Shown: one piece after another, positions 1 through 7,715 of the stretch
Position numbering within the stretch: the stretch's first letter is position 1
Layout: every line of letters starts with the position of its first letter
Position numbers and translations under genes: made by a program
Source of the DNA: Pseudomonadota bacterium
Lineage (GTDB): Bacteria; Pseudomonadota; Gammaproteobacteria; Burkholderiales; Rhodocyclaceae
DNA: 52,650 nt
Direction of reading: 5' to 3'
NCBI GenBank assembly: GCA_018262195.1
Contig: JAGTRS010000027.1
Span: 1-52,650, forward strand
Notes under the pieces: model-generated
Database searches by the model: none
Seen by the model: only the letters and a program-made list of their open reading frames with translations
What the model was told of the DNA's origin: nothing

Positions 1-23
1 CCGCCTGCTTTCTTGTGTGCCAT
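1..23 (-). CDS. rpmA: 50S ribosomal protein L27 (5' fragment)
   Basis: Only the first seven codons lie in the window, reading MAHKKAG, which is the invariant N-terminus of bacterial L27. It lies 21 bp downstream of the L21 stop, the usual rplU-rpmA order, with a Shine-Dalgarno AAGGAG just upstream. L27 sits near the peptidyl-transferase centre of the 50S subunit. Confidence 0.9.
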
Positions 24-44
24 TTGTTAGCTCCTTGTCTGAAC

Positions 45-356
45 TTAGGCAGCGATCGTGTCGATGCGCAGTTCGGTGTAGTTCTGACGATGGCCCTGAC
101 GCTTCTGGTAATGCTTACGACGACGCATCTTGAAGATCTTGACCTTGTCGTGGCGGCCGTGGGAAACCACGGTGCACTTGACGGAGGCGCCAGCAAGGAA
201 GGGGGCGCCGATCTTTACCGACTCGCCTTCGCCTACCATGAGGATCTGGTCAAGGGTAACTTCTGCGCCAACGTCTGCCGGTATCTGTTCTACTTTAAGT
301 TTTTGACCAGCGGAAACGCGATACTGCTTGCCGCCGGTTTTTATGACCGCATACAT
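45..356 (-). CDS. rplU: 50S ribosomal protein L21
   Basis: A 103-aa protein beginning [14 protein letters not shown], the L21 signature, with the basic C-terminal segment [14 protein letters not shown] that contacts 23S rRNA. I chose the ATG at 356 rather than an upstream start eight codons earlier, because family members begin at MYAV. It is the first gene of the rplU-rpmA operon and is transcribed from a near-consensus promoter at 404-431. L21 is a primary 23S rRNA binder of the large subunit. Confidence 0.97.
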   Translation of the reverse strand: MYAVIKTGGKQYRVSAGQKLKVEQIPADVGAEVTLDQILMVGEGESVKIGAPFLAGASVKCTVVSHGRHDKVKIFKMRRRKHYQKRQGHRQNYTELRIDTIAA

Positions 357-403
357 GAGTTGGACTCCAAAACAATACAAAAAGGTGCTACAAAGAACCG
401 CGC

Positions 404-431
404 ATTATACGCAAAAGTTTCGCTAAGTCAA
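404..431 (-). promoter_or_regulatory. sigma70 promoter of rplU-rpmA
   Basis: On the minus strand there is TTGACT (431-426), a 16-bp spacer and TATAAT (409-404), five of six and six of six matches to consensus. It lies about 50 bp upstream of the rplU start, as expected for a strongly expressed ribosomal protein operon. Confidence 0.8.
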
Positions 432-484
432 AGCCTTGTCTACGGGATGTGTTAAACTGCCCGCCTTTGAAAAAGGAGTTCTCC

Positions 485-829
485 ATGGCTGAAATCACGA
501 CCGCCTCCGGGCTGGTTTATGAAGATACCGTCGTCGGCGAAGGCGCCGAGGCCAAGGCGGGCAATTTTGTGACTGTCCATTACACCGGCTGGCTGACCAA
601 CGGCAGCAAGTTTGATTCGAGCAAGGATCGCAACGATCCGTTCGAATTTCCGCTCGGTCAGCGCCATGTAATCGCCGGTTGGGACGAAGGTGTGCAGGGC
701 ATGAAGGTCGGTGGCACGCGCAAATTGACCATCCCGGCTCAACTCGGTTACGGCGCACGCGGTGCCGGCGGAGTCATTCCGCCGAATGCGACATTGGTTT
801 TCGAGGTTGAACTGCTTGGCGTGCAATGA
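485..829 (+). CDS. FKBP-type peptidyl-prolyl cis-trans isomerase
   Basis: A 114-aa single-domain FKBP. It shows the core signatures [32 protein letters not shown], and the C-terminal [16 protein letters not shown] strand that closes the active site. No signal peptide is visible, so it is probably cytoplasmic. The ATG at 485 is chosen because AAAGGAG ends 7 bp upstream; upstream codons in the same frame do not belong to the family. The last 4 bp overlap the start of the following pseudouridine synthase (ATGA), implying translational coupling. Confidence 0.93.
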   Translation: MAEITTASGLVYEDTVVGEGAEAKAGNFVTVHYTGWLTNGSKFDSSKDRNDPFEFPLGQRHVIAGWDEGVQGMKVGGTRKLTIPAQLGYGARGAGGVIPPNATLVFEVELLGVQ

Positions 830-1989
830 GCGATAACTCCGGTCAAGACGATCCCTGGGCCAAATGGCGCAAGCCTGAGGACCCTGCTGCGGTCGAGGCT
901 GAAGTAAAGCCGAAAGCGAAACCGAAGCCGGTTGAAACGGTAAAAACAGTGGCACCGGTTGATGTCGTGGCGCCCCTCGAGGTCGTGGCCAAGCCGGAGG
1001 GAACGCTGGGCGTGCGGAAGTCGGTGACGGCATCCGAGCGTCCGCTTAATCGCCGGCCGATTCGCGGTGGTGCCGTGCAGAAACGCGCGACCATGGCGGA
1101 CAAGGCAGCGATTGCCGAGAAGTTCGCGGACAAACCGGCGCGGCAAGCGAGTACCAAGACACGTGGTGATGCACCGCGTGAAAATCCCTGGAAAAAGGCA
1201 GCTTCGCTGCAGCCGTCAAGGGCGCCTGCAGTGGCCGCGAAGCCGCCCGGACCAAGCCCGGAAGGCGTCCGGCTTTCCAAGGTGATGTCCGAGCGTGGCA
1301 TGTGCTCGCGCCGAGAGGCGGATCTGTGGATCGAGCGTGGCTGGGTGTTTGTCAATGGCGAGCAGGTCAGCGAACTGGGGTCGCGTATCGATCCATCGGT
1401 GTCCGAGATCACCGTGTCGCAGGAAGCCAAGAAGGATCAGGCCAAGGCTGTCACCATTCTGCTGCACAAGCCGGTCGGTTATGTCTCAGGTCAGCCCGAG
1501 CCGGGCTGTGTACCGGCAGTAACCTTGATTACGGCTGAAACGCAGGTCGAGCAGTCGGGTGGTCCGGAATTCAAGCCGTGGATGCTGCGTGGTCTGGCAC
1601 CGGCTGGCCGCCTGGACATCGATTCGACCGGCTTGCTGGTGCTGACCAGCGATGGTCGTGTCGCCAAGCGCCTGATTGGCGAGGATAGCGAGGCGGAGAA
1701 GGAGTATCTGGTCCGTGTGTCCGGCGAATTGATCAAGGGTGGCCTGGATCTTCTGCGCCACGGTCTGGAACTCGACGGTAAGCCGTTGAAGCAGGCTTGG
1801 GTCAAGCAACTGAACGAAGACCAGTTGCACATCATCCTGAAGGAAGGCAAGAAGCGCCAGATTCGCCGCATGTGCGAGCTGGTTGGTTTGCAGGTCATCG
1901 GCCTGAAGCGGGTGCGCATCGGGCGGATCAGGCTGGGTGATCTGCCGATGGGGCAATGGCGCTTTCTGAGGGCTGACGAGGCTTTCTGA
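826..1989 (+). CDS. 23S rRNA pseudouridine synthase, RsuA/RluB/RluF family
   Basis: A 387-aa protein. Residues 1-145 form a low-complexity Lys/Pro/Ala-rich extension absent from most relatives. An S4 RNA-binding domain follows ([18 protein letters not shown]), then the catalytic domain with the [17 protein letters not shown] motif; the Asp of RLD is the expected nucleophile. [16 protein letters not shown] near the C-terminus is the RsuA-family signature. The best fit is RluF-like, but assignment among RluB/E/F is not certain from sequence alone. It overlaps the upstream FKBP gene by 4 bp and is followed by a strong bidirectional terminator. Confidence 0.88.
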   Translation: MSDNSGQDDPWAKWRKPEDPAAVEAEVKPKAKPKPVETVKTVAPVDVVAPLEVVAKPEGTLGVRKSVTASERPLNRRPIRGGAVQKRATMADKAAIAEKFADKPARQASTKTRGDAPRENPWKKAASLQPSRAPAVAAKPPGPSPEGVRLSKVMSERGMCSRREADLWIERGWVFVNGEQVSELGSRIDPSVSEITVSQEAKKDQAKAVTILLHKPVGYVSGQPEPGCVPAVTLITAETQVEQSGGPEFKPWMLRGLAPAGRLDIDSTGLLVLTSDGRVAKRLIGEDSEAEKEYLVRVSGELIKGGLDLLRHGLELDGKPLKQAWVKQLNEDQLHIILKEGKKRQIRRMCELVGLQVIGLKRVRIGRIRLGDLPMGQWRFLRADEAF

Positions 1990-2013
1990 GTTCCGAGACC
2001 TGTCGTGGAAAGT

Positions 2014-2041
2014 AAAACGCCGGCATTTTCGCCGGCGTTTT
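2014..2041. terminator. bidirectional rho-independent terminator
   Basis: An 11-bp perfect stem, AAAACGCCGGC paired with GCCGGCGTTTT, with a 6-nt loop and A/T tracts on both sides. It lies between the convergent pseudouridine synthase and MaoC genes and can serve both. Confidence 0.9.
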
Positions 2042-2060
2042 TATTTGTAGCAGCCTGAAC

Positions 2061-2498
2061 TCAGGCGGTGCCGCCCACAGCCTTTGCGCGAACTGGCGGC
2101 ATCATGACGCATTCGCCGTCAATGACAGTCTTGCCGGCCACGGTGCATACGGTGTCGAGGATGACGCGGTTCTTCTCGACATTGACTTCGCGGACGGTGA
2201 CGGTCGCGGTCACGGTGTCGCCCGGCTTGACCGGCGCCTTGAACTTAAGCGTCTGCGACAAGTAGATAGTGCCAGGTCCGGGCAGCTTGTTGGCCAGGGT
2301 GGCGGAAATGAAGCCGGCCGACAGCATGCCGTGGGCGATGCGGGTGCCGAACATCGTGCCGCGGCAGTATTCCTCGTCGATGTGAGCAGGATTGACGTCG
2401 GTCGAGATGCCTGCAAACAGGATGATGTCGGTTTCGGTGACGGTCTTGGACGTGCTGGCCGACATGCCGGGTTGGAGCTGATCGATGTGATACGCCAT
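2061..2498 (-). CDS. MaoC-like (R)-specific enoyl-CoA hydratase
   Basis: A 145-aa single hot-dog domain with the hydratase-2 motif: DVNPAHIDEEYCRGTMFG followed by RIAHGML. The Asp of DVNP and the His of PAHID are the catalytic pair. Length and motif match PhaJ-type enzymes, which hydrate trans-2-enoyl-CoA to (R)-3-hydroxyacyl-CoA, a link between beta-oxidation and polyhydroxyalkanoate synthesis. Two phasins in this window fit that metabolism, but the link is inference. A palindrome at 2546-2561 lies about 50 bp upstream and may be an operator. Confidence 0.85.
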   Translation of the reverse strand: MAYHIDQLQPGMSASTSKTVTETDIILFAGISTDVNPAHIDEEYCRGTMFGTRIAHGMLSAGFISATLANKLPGPGTIYLSQTLKFKAPVKPGDTVTATVTVREVNVEKNRVILDTVCTVAGKTVIDGECVMMPPVRAKAVGGTA

Positions 2499-2545
2499 GG
2501 CTGGACTCCTTGCGTGGTTTATTGAAATTGGAAACAGAACTCTAA

Positions 2546-2561
2546 CATACGTTAGCGTATG
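2546..2561. promoter_or_regulatory. palindromic putative operator upstream of MaoC gene
   Basis: CATACG-TTAG-CGTATG is a perfect 6-bp inverted repeat with a 4-bp centre, 48 bp upstream of the MaoC start. Its size and form resemble operators of TetR-family regulators of acyl-CoA metabolism. The regulator is not in the window and the assignment is inference. Confidence 0.4.
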
Positions 2562-2576
2562 GCTGTGACAGCTTGC

Positions 2577-3776
2577 TTACTCGGTGCGTAGCGCTTCGAC
2601 CGGGTCCAGCCGTGCAGCGTTGCGGGCGGGCAGGACACCAGCGACGAGCCCAATGGTAATGGCGATTCCTTCGGCCAGCAGAACGAAGCTGAGCGGCGTG
2701 TGGACGGGCAGTGCGGGGAGCACGAAATGAATGAGCTGGGCGAGTCCGATGCCGAGGATCAACCCGAACAGCCCACCGAGCGCCGAGAGCGCCACGGCTT
2801 CGCCGAGAAAGAGGGCGAGGATGGTCCGCCGCGGCGCGCCGAGGGCGACAAGCAAGCCGATTTCGCCAGTGCGCTCGGTGACGGCGATGGTCATGATGGT
2901 GACAATGCCGACGCCGCCGACCAGCAGCGAAATGCCGCCCAGCGCCCCGACGGCCATGGTCAGCACGTTGAGGATGTTGGACAGCGTCTTGAGCATCTCT
3001 TCCTGCGTCACGATGGTGAAATCCTCACGGCCGTGGCGGTCGATCAGGTGTATTTTGACGCGGCTGGCGACGAGAGCTGAGGGGATGCCTTCTTCGGCTG
3101 CGATGTTGATTTCATCGACGCCTTCGCGATTGAACAACTCCTGGGCACGGGCGGTGGGCACAAAGGCGGTGTCGTCGAGGTCGATGCCGAGAAATTGCCC
3201 TTTCGGCGCGAGTACGCCGATGATTCGGAAATGCAGGCCGCCGACGCGCAGACGCTGGCCGAGCGGATTTTCGCTGCCGAACAACTCGGTTTTCAGTTTC
3301 GAACCGAGGACGACAAAGGCGCGCGCGCTGCCTTCGTCGTCGGCCGGCAGAAACTGGCCGCTTTGCACGGTCGACCGGAAAATTTGCGGCAATTTGGAAT
3401 TGACGCCGTAGATCAGCGTCCGTCGCGTCCGGCCGTTGCCTTCGACTTCGGCATTGCCACGCACATTGGGGGTGACGGCGACGATGTGCGGCAGGCGTTC
3501 GAGTGACTTGGCATCGTCCAGCGACAACGGCCGAGCGCTCGATGGCAGGCCGGACGGCGAGCCGCCGGTCTTGGTCTTGCCGGGAACGACGGTGATGACG
3601 TTGGTGCCGAATTGCGTAAATTCGCCGAGGACGAATCGATGGATGCCTTCGCCAATCGAGGTGAGCAGGATGACGGCCGCGATGCCTACGGCGATGCCGA
3701 GCAGGGTCAGGAAGCTGCGCAGTCGCTGCGCGGTGATGGCGCGGATGGCGAGTTGGAGGGCGTCAGCGACGAGCAT
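2577..3776 (-). CDS. ABC transporter permease, MacB-like (second of pair)
   Basis: A 399-aa protein. An N-terminal membrane helix at about residues 20-42 (FLTLLGIAVGIAAVILLTSI) precedes a large MacB_PCD periplasmic domain. Three C-terminal helices carry the FtsX signature, with the conserved VAVTERTGEIGLLVALGA loop that contacts the ATPase. The ATG at 3776 is 2 bp after the stop of the upstream permease, so the two are co-translated. It lacks the ATPase domain that true MacB has fused; that function is a separate gene at 5019-5732. With its paralogue it probably forms a heterodimeric mechanotransmission exporter. Substrate unknown. Confidence 0.88.
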   Translation of the reverse strand: MLVADALQLAIRAITAQRLRSFLTLLGIAVGIAAVILLTSIGEGIHRFVLGEFTQFGTNVITVVPGKTKTGGSPSGLPSSARPLSLDDAKSLERLPHIVAVTPNVRGNAEVEGNGRTRRTLIYGVNSKLPQIFRSTVQSGQFLPADDEGSARAFVVLGSKLKTELFGSENPLGQRLRVGGLHFRIIGVLAPKGQFLGIDLDDTAFVPTARAQELFNREGVDEINIAAEEGIPSALVASRVKIHLIDRHGREDFTIVTQEEMLKTLSNILNVLTMAVGALGGISLLVGGVGIVTIMTIAVTERTGEIGLLVALGAPRRTILALFLGEAVALSALGGLFGLILGIGLAQLIHFVLPALPVHTPLSFVLLAEGIAITIGLVAGVLPARNAARLDPVEALRTE

Positions 3777-3778
3777 GG

Positions 3779-4987
3779 CTAGTGCTTCATCAGTGCTTGC
3801 ACCGGATCGAGCTGGGCGGCGCGGCGAGCGGGCATGACGCCGAAGATCAGGCCGGTGGCGAGCGCCGTGCCCAGGCCAGCGATCACTGCCCAATCGGGCG
3901 GATAGGCGGGAAAGACAGGGAAAAACTGGCGCAGCGCGAAGGCGCCGAGTTGGCCGAGCAGGTAGCCGACCAGCGCGCCGACGGCGGAGAGCATCGCCGC
4001 TTCGGCGAGGAAGGCGAGGCGAATGGTCCGGGCGGTGGCGCCGAGTGCCTTGAGCAGGCCGATTTCGCCGGTGCGCTGGGTGACGGCGACGAGCATGACG
4101 TTCATGACCAGAATGCCGGCCACCGCCAGGCTGATGGCGGCGATCCCCGCCACGGCCAGCGTCAGCGCGCCGAGCAGCTTGTCGAAGGTGGCGAGCACGG
4201 CATCCTGCGTAATGACAGTAACGTCTTCCTCGCCGCGGTGGCGCTGTTTGAGGGTTTCCATCACCTGATCCTTGGTGCCCGGGATGGCATCGCGGCTGTT
4301 GGCCTCGATCATGATGCGGAACAGCGTGTTCGAATTGAACATGGCCTGGGCCAGCGAAACCGGCACGATGACCAGCTCGTCGGTATTCATCCCGAGGCCC
4401 TGACCGGTCGATTTGAGCACGCCAACAACGCGTAGCCGACGGTCGCCGACGCGCACGAGCTGGCCGATGGCCGGGTTGCTGCCGAACATTTCCTCACGAA
4501 TCTTGGCGCCGATGACGGCGACCGACGAGCCGCGATTCCAGTCTTCCTCGGGCAGGCCTTGCCCCTGGGCCAGCTCGAAGTTGCGAATGGGGATGAACTC
4601 GGCCGTCGAGCCGGCCACCATGACCTCGCGCAGCTTGCCGCCGTAGTTGATTTCCGAGGTGCCGACGGCGAGCGGGGCGACGCGGCGGGCGCCGGGCAGG
4701 CGGCGCAGGCTGCCGGCGTCGTCGATGGTCAGGTCGCGCGGCGTCGAGGTGATGGCGTTGGCCGGATTGAAGCCGCCGGTGCCCGAACGGCCGGGCAGCA
4801 CGATGATCAGGTTGGTGCCGAGCGAGGAAAACTGGCCGACGACGTAGCGCCGCGCACCGTCACCGAGAGCGGTGAGAATGACGACGGCGGCGACGCCGAT
4901 CGACATGGCGAGGACCGACAGCGTCGTGCGCATCGGATAGCCGGTGGCGGCATCGCGGGCGAAGCGCAGGGTGTCGGCTAGGCGCAT
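3779..4987 (-). CDS. ABC transporter permease, MacB-like (first of pair)
   Basis: A 402-aa paralogue of the next permease, with the same layout: one N-terminal helix (TLSVLAMSIGVAAVVILTAL), a periplasmic MacB_PCD domain, and three C-terminal helices containing VAVTQRTGEIGLLKALGA. The ATG at 4987 gives a family-like N-terminus MRLADTLRFA; a TTG five codons upstream (5002) is an alternative. It lies 31 bp after the ATPase gene and 2 bp before the second permease. Substrate not predictable from sequence. Confidence 0.86.
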   Translation of the reverse strand: MRLADTLRFARDAATGYPMRTTLSVLAMSIGVAAVVILTALGDGARRYVVGQFSSLGTNLIIVLPGRSGTGGFNPANAITSTPRDLTIDDAGSLRRLPGARRVAPLAVGTSEINYGGKLREVMVAGSTAEFIPIRNFELAQGQGLPEEDWNRGSSVAVIGAKIREEMFGSNPAIGQLVRVGDRRLRVVGVLKSTGQGLGMNTDELVIVPVSLAQAMFNSNTLFRIMIEANSRDAIPGTKDQVMETLKQRHRGEEDVTVITQDAVLATFDKLLGALTLAVAGIAAISLAVAGILVMNVMLVAVTQRTGEIGLLKALGATARTIRLAFLAEAAMLSAVGALVGYLLGQLGAFALRQFFPVFPAYPPDWAVIAGLGTALATGLIFGVMPARRAAQLDPVQALMKH

Positions 4988-5018
4988 GGGGTGGGCGCGC
5001 AAATGGACATTGCCACGG

Positions 5019-5732
5019 TCAACCGGAAATTTCGGCCAAATTTGAAATGGCCGACTGCTGCGAATCCGCCTTCAGCCGCCCGTCCTCCATAACCAACTGC
5101 CGCCGGGAGCGGGCGCCCATGCCCTGGTCGTGGGTGACAACGATCAGCGTGACGCCCTTGGCGTTGAGCGCTTCGAGCAGATTGACCACCTCTTCGCCGG
5201 TATGGCGGTCGAGGTTGCCGGTCGGCTCGTCGGCGAGGATCAGCGCCGGCTGCATGATCGTGGCGCGGGCGATGGCAACGCGCTGGCGCTGGCCGCCGGA
5301 AAGCTGGTCGGGCTTGTGGTCGGCCCGGTTTTCCAGGCCGAAATCCTTGAGCGCCTGGGCAACGCGCTTGTTGCGCTCGGCCGCCGGGATGCCGGCCAGT
5401 GTCATCGGCAGGGCGATGTTTTCGGCTGCCGTCAGGCGCGGGACTAGGTGGAAACTCTGGAAAACGAAGCCGATGCGCGTGCTGCGCACGGTCGCCTGCT
5501 CGTCGGGCGACAGCGTCGTCACGTCGCGGCCTTCGAGCTTGTAGGTGCCTTCGTTTGGCCGGTCGAGCAGGCCGAGGAGATTGAGCAGCGTCGATTTGCC
5601 GGAACCGGACGGCCCCATCACGGCAACGTACTCGCCGGCCTCGATCTGCAAATTGAGCCCGGCCAGCGCGTTGACCGTAGTGTCGCCGAGCAGGAAGCGA
5701 CGTTCGATACCGGAAAGTTCGATCAGCGCCAT
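5019..5732 (-). CDS. ABC transporter ATP-binding protein, MacB/LolD type
   Basis: A 237-aa nucleotide-binding protein with Walker A GPSGSGKST, Q-loop VFQSFHLVPRLTAAEN, signature LSGGQRQRVAIARA, Walker B ALILADEPTGNLD and H-loop VVTHD. These are the features of the LolD/MacB subfamily (the DEPTGNLD sequence is typical). It is the only ATPase in the operon and presumably serves both permeases. It lies 4 bp after the MacA-like adaptor, so expression is coupled. Confidence 0.93.
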   Translation of the reverse strand: MALIELSGIERRFLLGDTTVNALAGLNLQIEAGEYVAVMGPSGSGKSTLLNLLGLLDRPNEGTYKLEGRDVTTLSPDEQATVRSTRIGFVFQSFHLVPRLTAAENIALPMTLAGIPAAERNKRVAQALKDFGLENRADHKPDQLSGGQRQRVAIARATIMQPALILADEPTGNLDRHTGEEVVNLLEALNAKGVTLIVVTHDQGMGARSRRQLVMEDGRLKADSQQSAISNLAEISG

Positions 5733-5736
5733 GCGC

Positions 5737-6897
5737 CTACTTCGCCTTGGCTTGGGTCTGCGTTTTATCGTCCGGCGTTACCTTGGCGCCGGCCTTGACG
5801 CCTTCCTTGTCCAGCGAGGTGACGATGCGCTCGCCAGCGGTCAGGCCCTCCACCACTTCGGTGTATTCCCAGTTGGCCAGCCCGGCCTTGATCAGGCGCT
5901 CTTCGAGCTTGCCGCTATCGGCGTTGAAAACCAGCACCTTGCCGCCTTCCTGAATAGCCGCGGTCGGGATGCGCAGCACCTGGTCGCGGCCGGCGAGGAT
6001 GATCTCGACGTCGGCGCTGTAGCCAACGAGCAGCTTGCCGGCTTCAGCCGGTTTTTCGAAATCAACCTCGATGTCGACCGTCCGCGCCTGCTTTTCGACG
6101 GCTGAAACGTAGGGCGCGACGCGCCGCACCTTGCCGGGCAGAGTTTTGCCGGGCAAGGCATCGAGCGTGATGCGCACCGGCTGGCCGATCTGGATTTTCG
6201 GTGCATCGACCTCGTCCATCGGCGCCTTGACGTAGAGGCAGGAGTCATCGATCAGGTCGATGGCCGGCGGGGTCGGTACGCCTGGCGGCGAGGGTGTCGA
6301 GTATTCGCCCAGTTCGCCGACGATCTTGGCGACGATGCCGTCAAACGGGGCGTACAAGGCGACGCGGCCCTGCTCGACGCGAGTCGTCTTCAGCTTCGCT
6401 TCGGCCTGGGCGATGTCAGCCTTGGCGGTATTACAACCGGCGCGGCGGACTTCGGCATCGGTGCGCGCCGCCTCTTCCTTGCTGGTTGAAACGAAGCCTT
6501 TGGCGCGCAGCTCGCTTTGTCGTTTTGCCTCTTTTTCCGCGTTGTCTGCCGCGATGCAGGCTTCCTCGCTACGCTTGGCGCTCAGCGTCATCTGCGCCTG
6601 GGCCAGGGCGCTTTGCGCCTGCTGGTCATCGTTCCACAGCTTGAGCAGCAACTGTCCCTTCTTGACCTTGTCCCCTTCCTTGACGCCGAGGTATTCGATG
6701 CGCCCACCGATGATCGTCGACAGCTTGGTGCGCTGGCAGGCTTCGACGGTGCCGGCGCGGGTGTTGGCCAACGTCGCCTCGACCTTGCCTTCGGCCACTT
6801 CCTTGAGGACGACAGGGATCGGTTTCGGCCGGGTGAAAAAGAACAGGCCAAGGCCAATGATGGCGATGACGGCAATGAGGATGACGATGCGACGCAT
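5737..6897 (-). CDS. MacA-like periplasmic adaptor (HlyD/RND membrane fusion protein)
   Basis: A 386-aa protein. A single N-terminal membrane anchor (RIVILIAVIAIIGLGLFFF) is followed by a split biotinyl-lipoyl domain, a coiled-coil hairpin rich in Ala/Glu/Lys (about residues 105-195), a beta-barrel and a membrane-proximal domain. The ATG at 6897 is chosen because the anchor directly follows; an in-frame extension upstream is basic and unlike the family. It should bridge the inner-membrane permeases to an outer-membrane TolC-like channel; none is encoded here. It is preceded 8 bp upstream by the unknown gene at 6906-7493. Confidence 0.9.
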   Translation of the reverse strand: MRRIVILIAVIAIIGLGLFFFTRPKPIPVVLKEVAEGKVEATLANTRAGTVEACQRTKLSTIIGGRIEYLGVKEGDKVKKGQLLLKLWNDDQQAQSALAQAQMTLSAKRSEEACIAADNAEKEAKRQSELRAKGFVSTSKEEAARTDAEVRRAGCNTAKADIAQAEAKLKTTRVEQGRVALYAPFDGIVAKIVGELGEYSTPSPPGVPTPPAIDLIDDSCLYVKAPMDEVDAPKIQIGQPVRITLDALPGKTLPGKVRRVAPYVSAVEKQARTVDIEVDFEKPAEAGKLLVGYSADVEIILAGRDQVLRIPTAAIQEGGKVLVFNADSGKLEERLIKAGLANWEYTEVVEGLTAGERIVTSLDKEGVKAGAKVTPDDKTQTQAKAK

Positions 6898-6905
6898 ACT
6901 GATTC

Positions 6906-7493
6906 CTAGCGAAAACCGGGCAGCCAGCCGGATTGTTCGTGGCCCCAGACCGGTTCGAGCATTCCTTGGTAGAGGGCTTCGATGACCGGCGGCTCCTGCC
7001 ACGGTTCGTTCATGAAAGTCAGACCGATCTCTTCCACCGTGCGTCCCGACCAGTAGTGGTCAGCGACTTCGTCAAGGGCGCCGAGCGACAGGCTGTGCGG
7101 CAGGCGCAGGTAATCGAGCCAGCTGGCGTCGTGGAAGGAGCAGATATAAGCACCCTTGGTGCGCGAACAGGCCAGGTTTTTGCCAAAGACCTTTTGCGGG
7201 TGCTTGAGGCGGAAGGTCGTCGCGTCGGTCCGCGTGGCAAATTGCAGCAGGGCGTGCAGACGGCTCGGGAAGTGGTTGTAGCGCCGCTGCCTGAAATACT
7301 CCAGGTGATACTCGGCAAAATAGTTCTGCACCGACAGCAACTGATCGCTGGGCGTCGGTGCACCGCCTTCCGGCGCGGCCAGTGTGCCGCCGAAAGGGCT
7401 GCCTTTTAGAATGTCCCAGCCCGGCAACTCGGCGCCGGGCTCGAGCCAGCAGAAGAGTTCCAGTGTTGCGGTGTCCTTGATCAGATTGTCCAT
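6906..7493 (-). CDS. unknown protein, first gene of the export operon
   Basis: A 195-aa soluble protein without signal peptide or membrane segments. I do not recognise it firmly. A segment YNHFPSRLHALLQFATRTDA resembles the small DUF2441-type (ADP-ribosyltransferase-like) proteins, but this is weak. Trp and aromatic residues are frequent in the C-terminal half. It is the promoter-proximal gene of the adaptor-ATPase-permease operon with only 8 bp to the next gene, so it may have a role in that transport system or in its substrate. The promoter must lie in 7494-7715, shared with the divergent histidine kinase. Confidence 0.7.
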   Translation of the reverse strand: MDNLIKDTATLELFCWLEPGAELPGWDILKGSPFGGTLAAPEGGAPTPSDQLLSVQNYFAEYHLEYFRQRRYNHFPSRLHALLQFATRTDATTFRLKHPQKVFGKNLACSRTKGAYICSFHDASWLDYLRLPHSLSLGALDEVADHYWSGRTVEEIGLTFMNEPWQEPPVIEALYQGMLEPVWGHEQSGWLPGFR

Positions 7494-7715
7494 GGACCTA
7501 AGGGGTGGGAGTGAATGCCGCTATTCTGAACGATTGGGCGACTTTGACCAAACGACGCATGGCAAACTGAACGATCCATGACGAAATAATATCCAAACTC
7601 GAATATGATTGAATTTACATAATTTTCCAGACAGGAGGGATGCGCTGGGGAGCTTTGCCGGTCTTGCTCAGAAGTGGCAAGACGGCTTGGCGTAACCCCT
7701 TTGCGTGTTGGCGGA

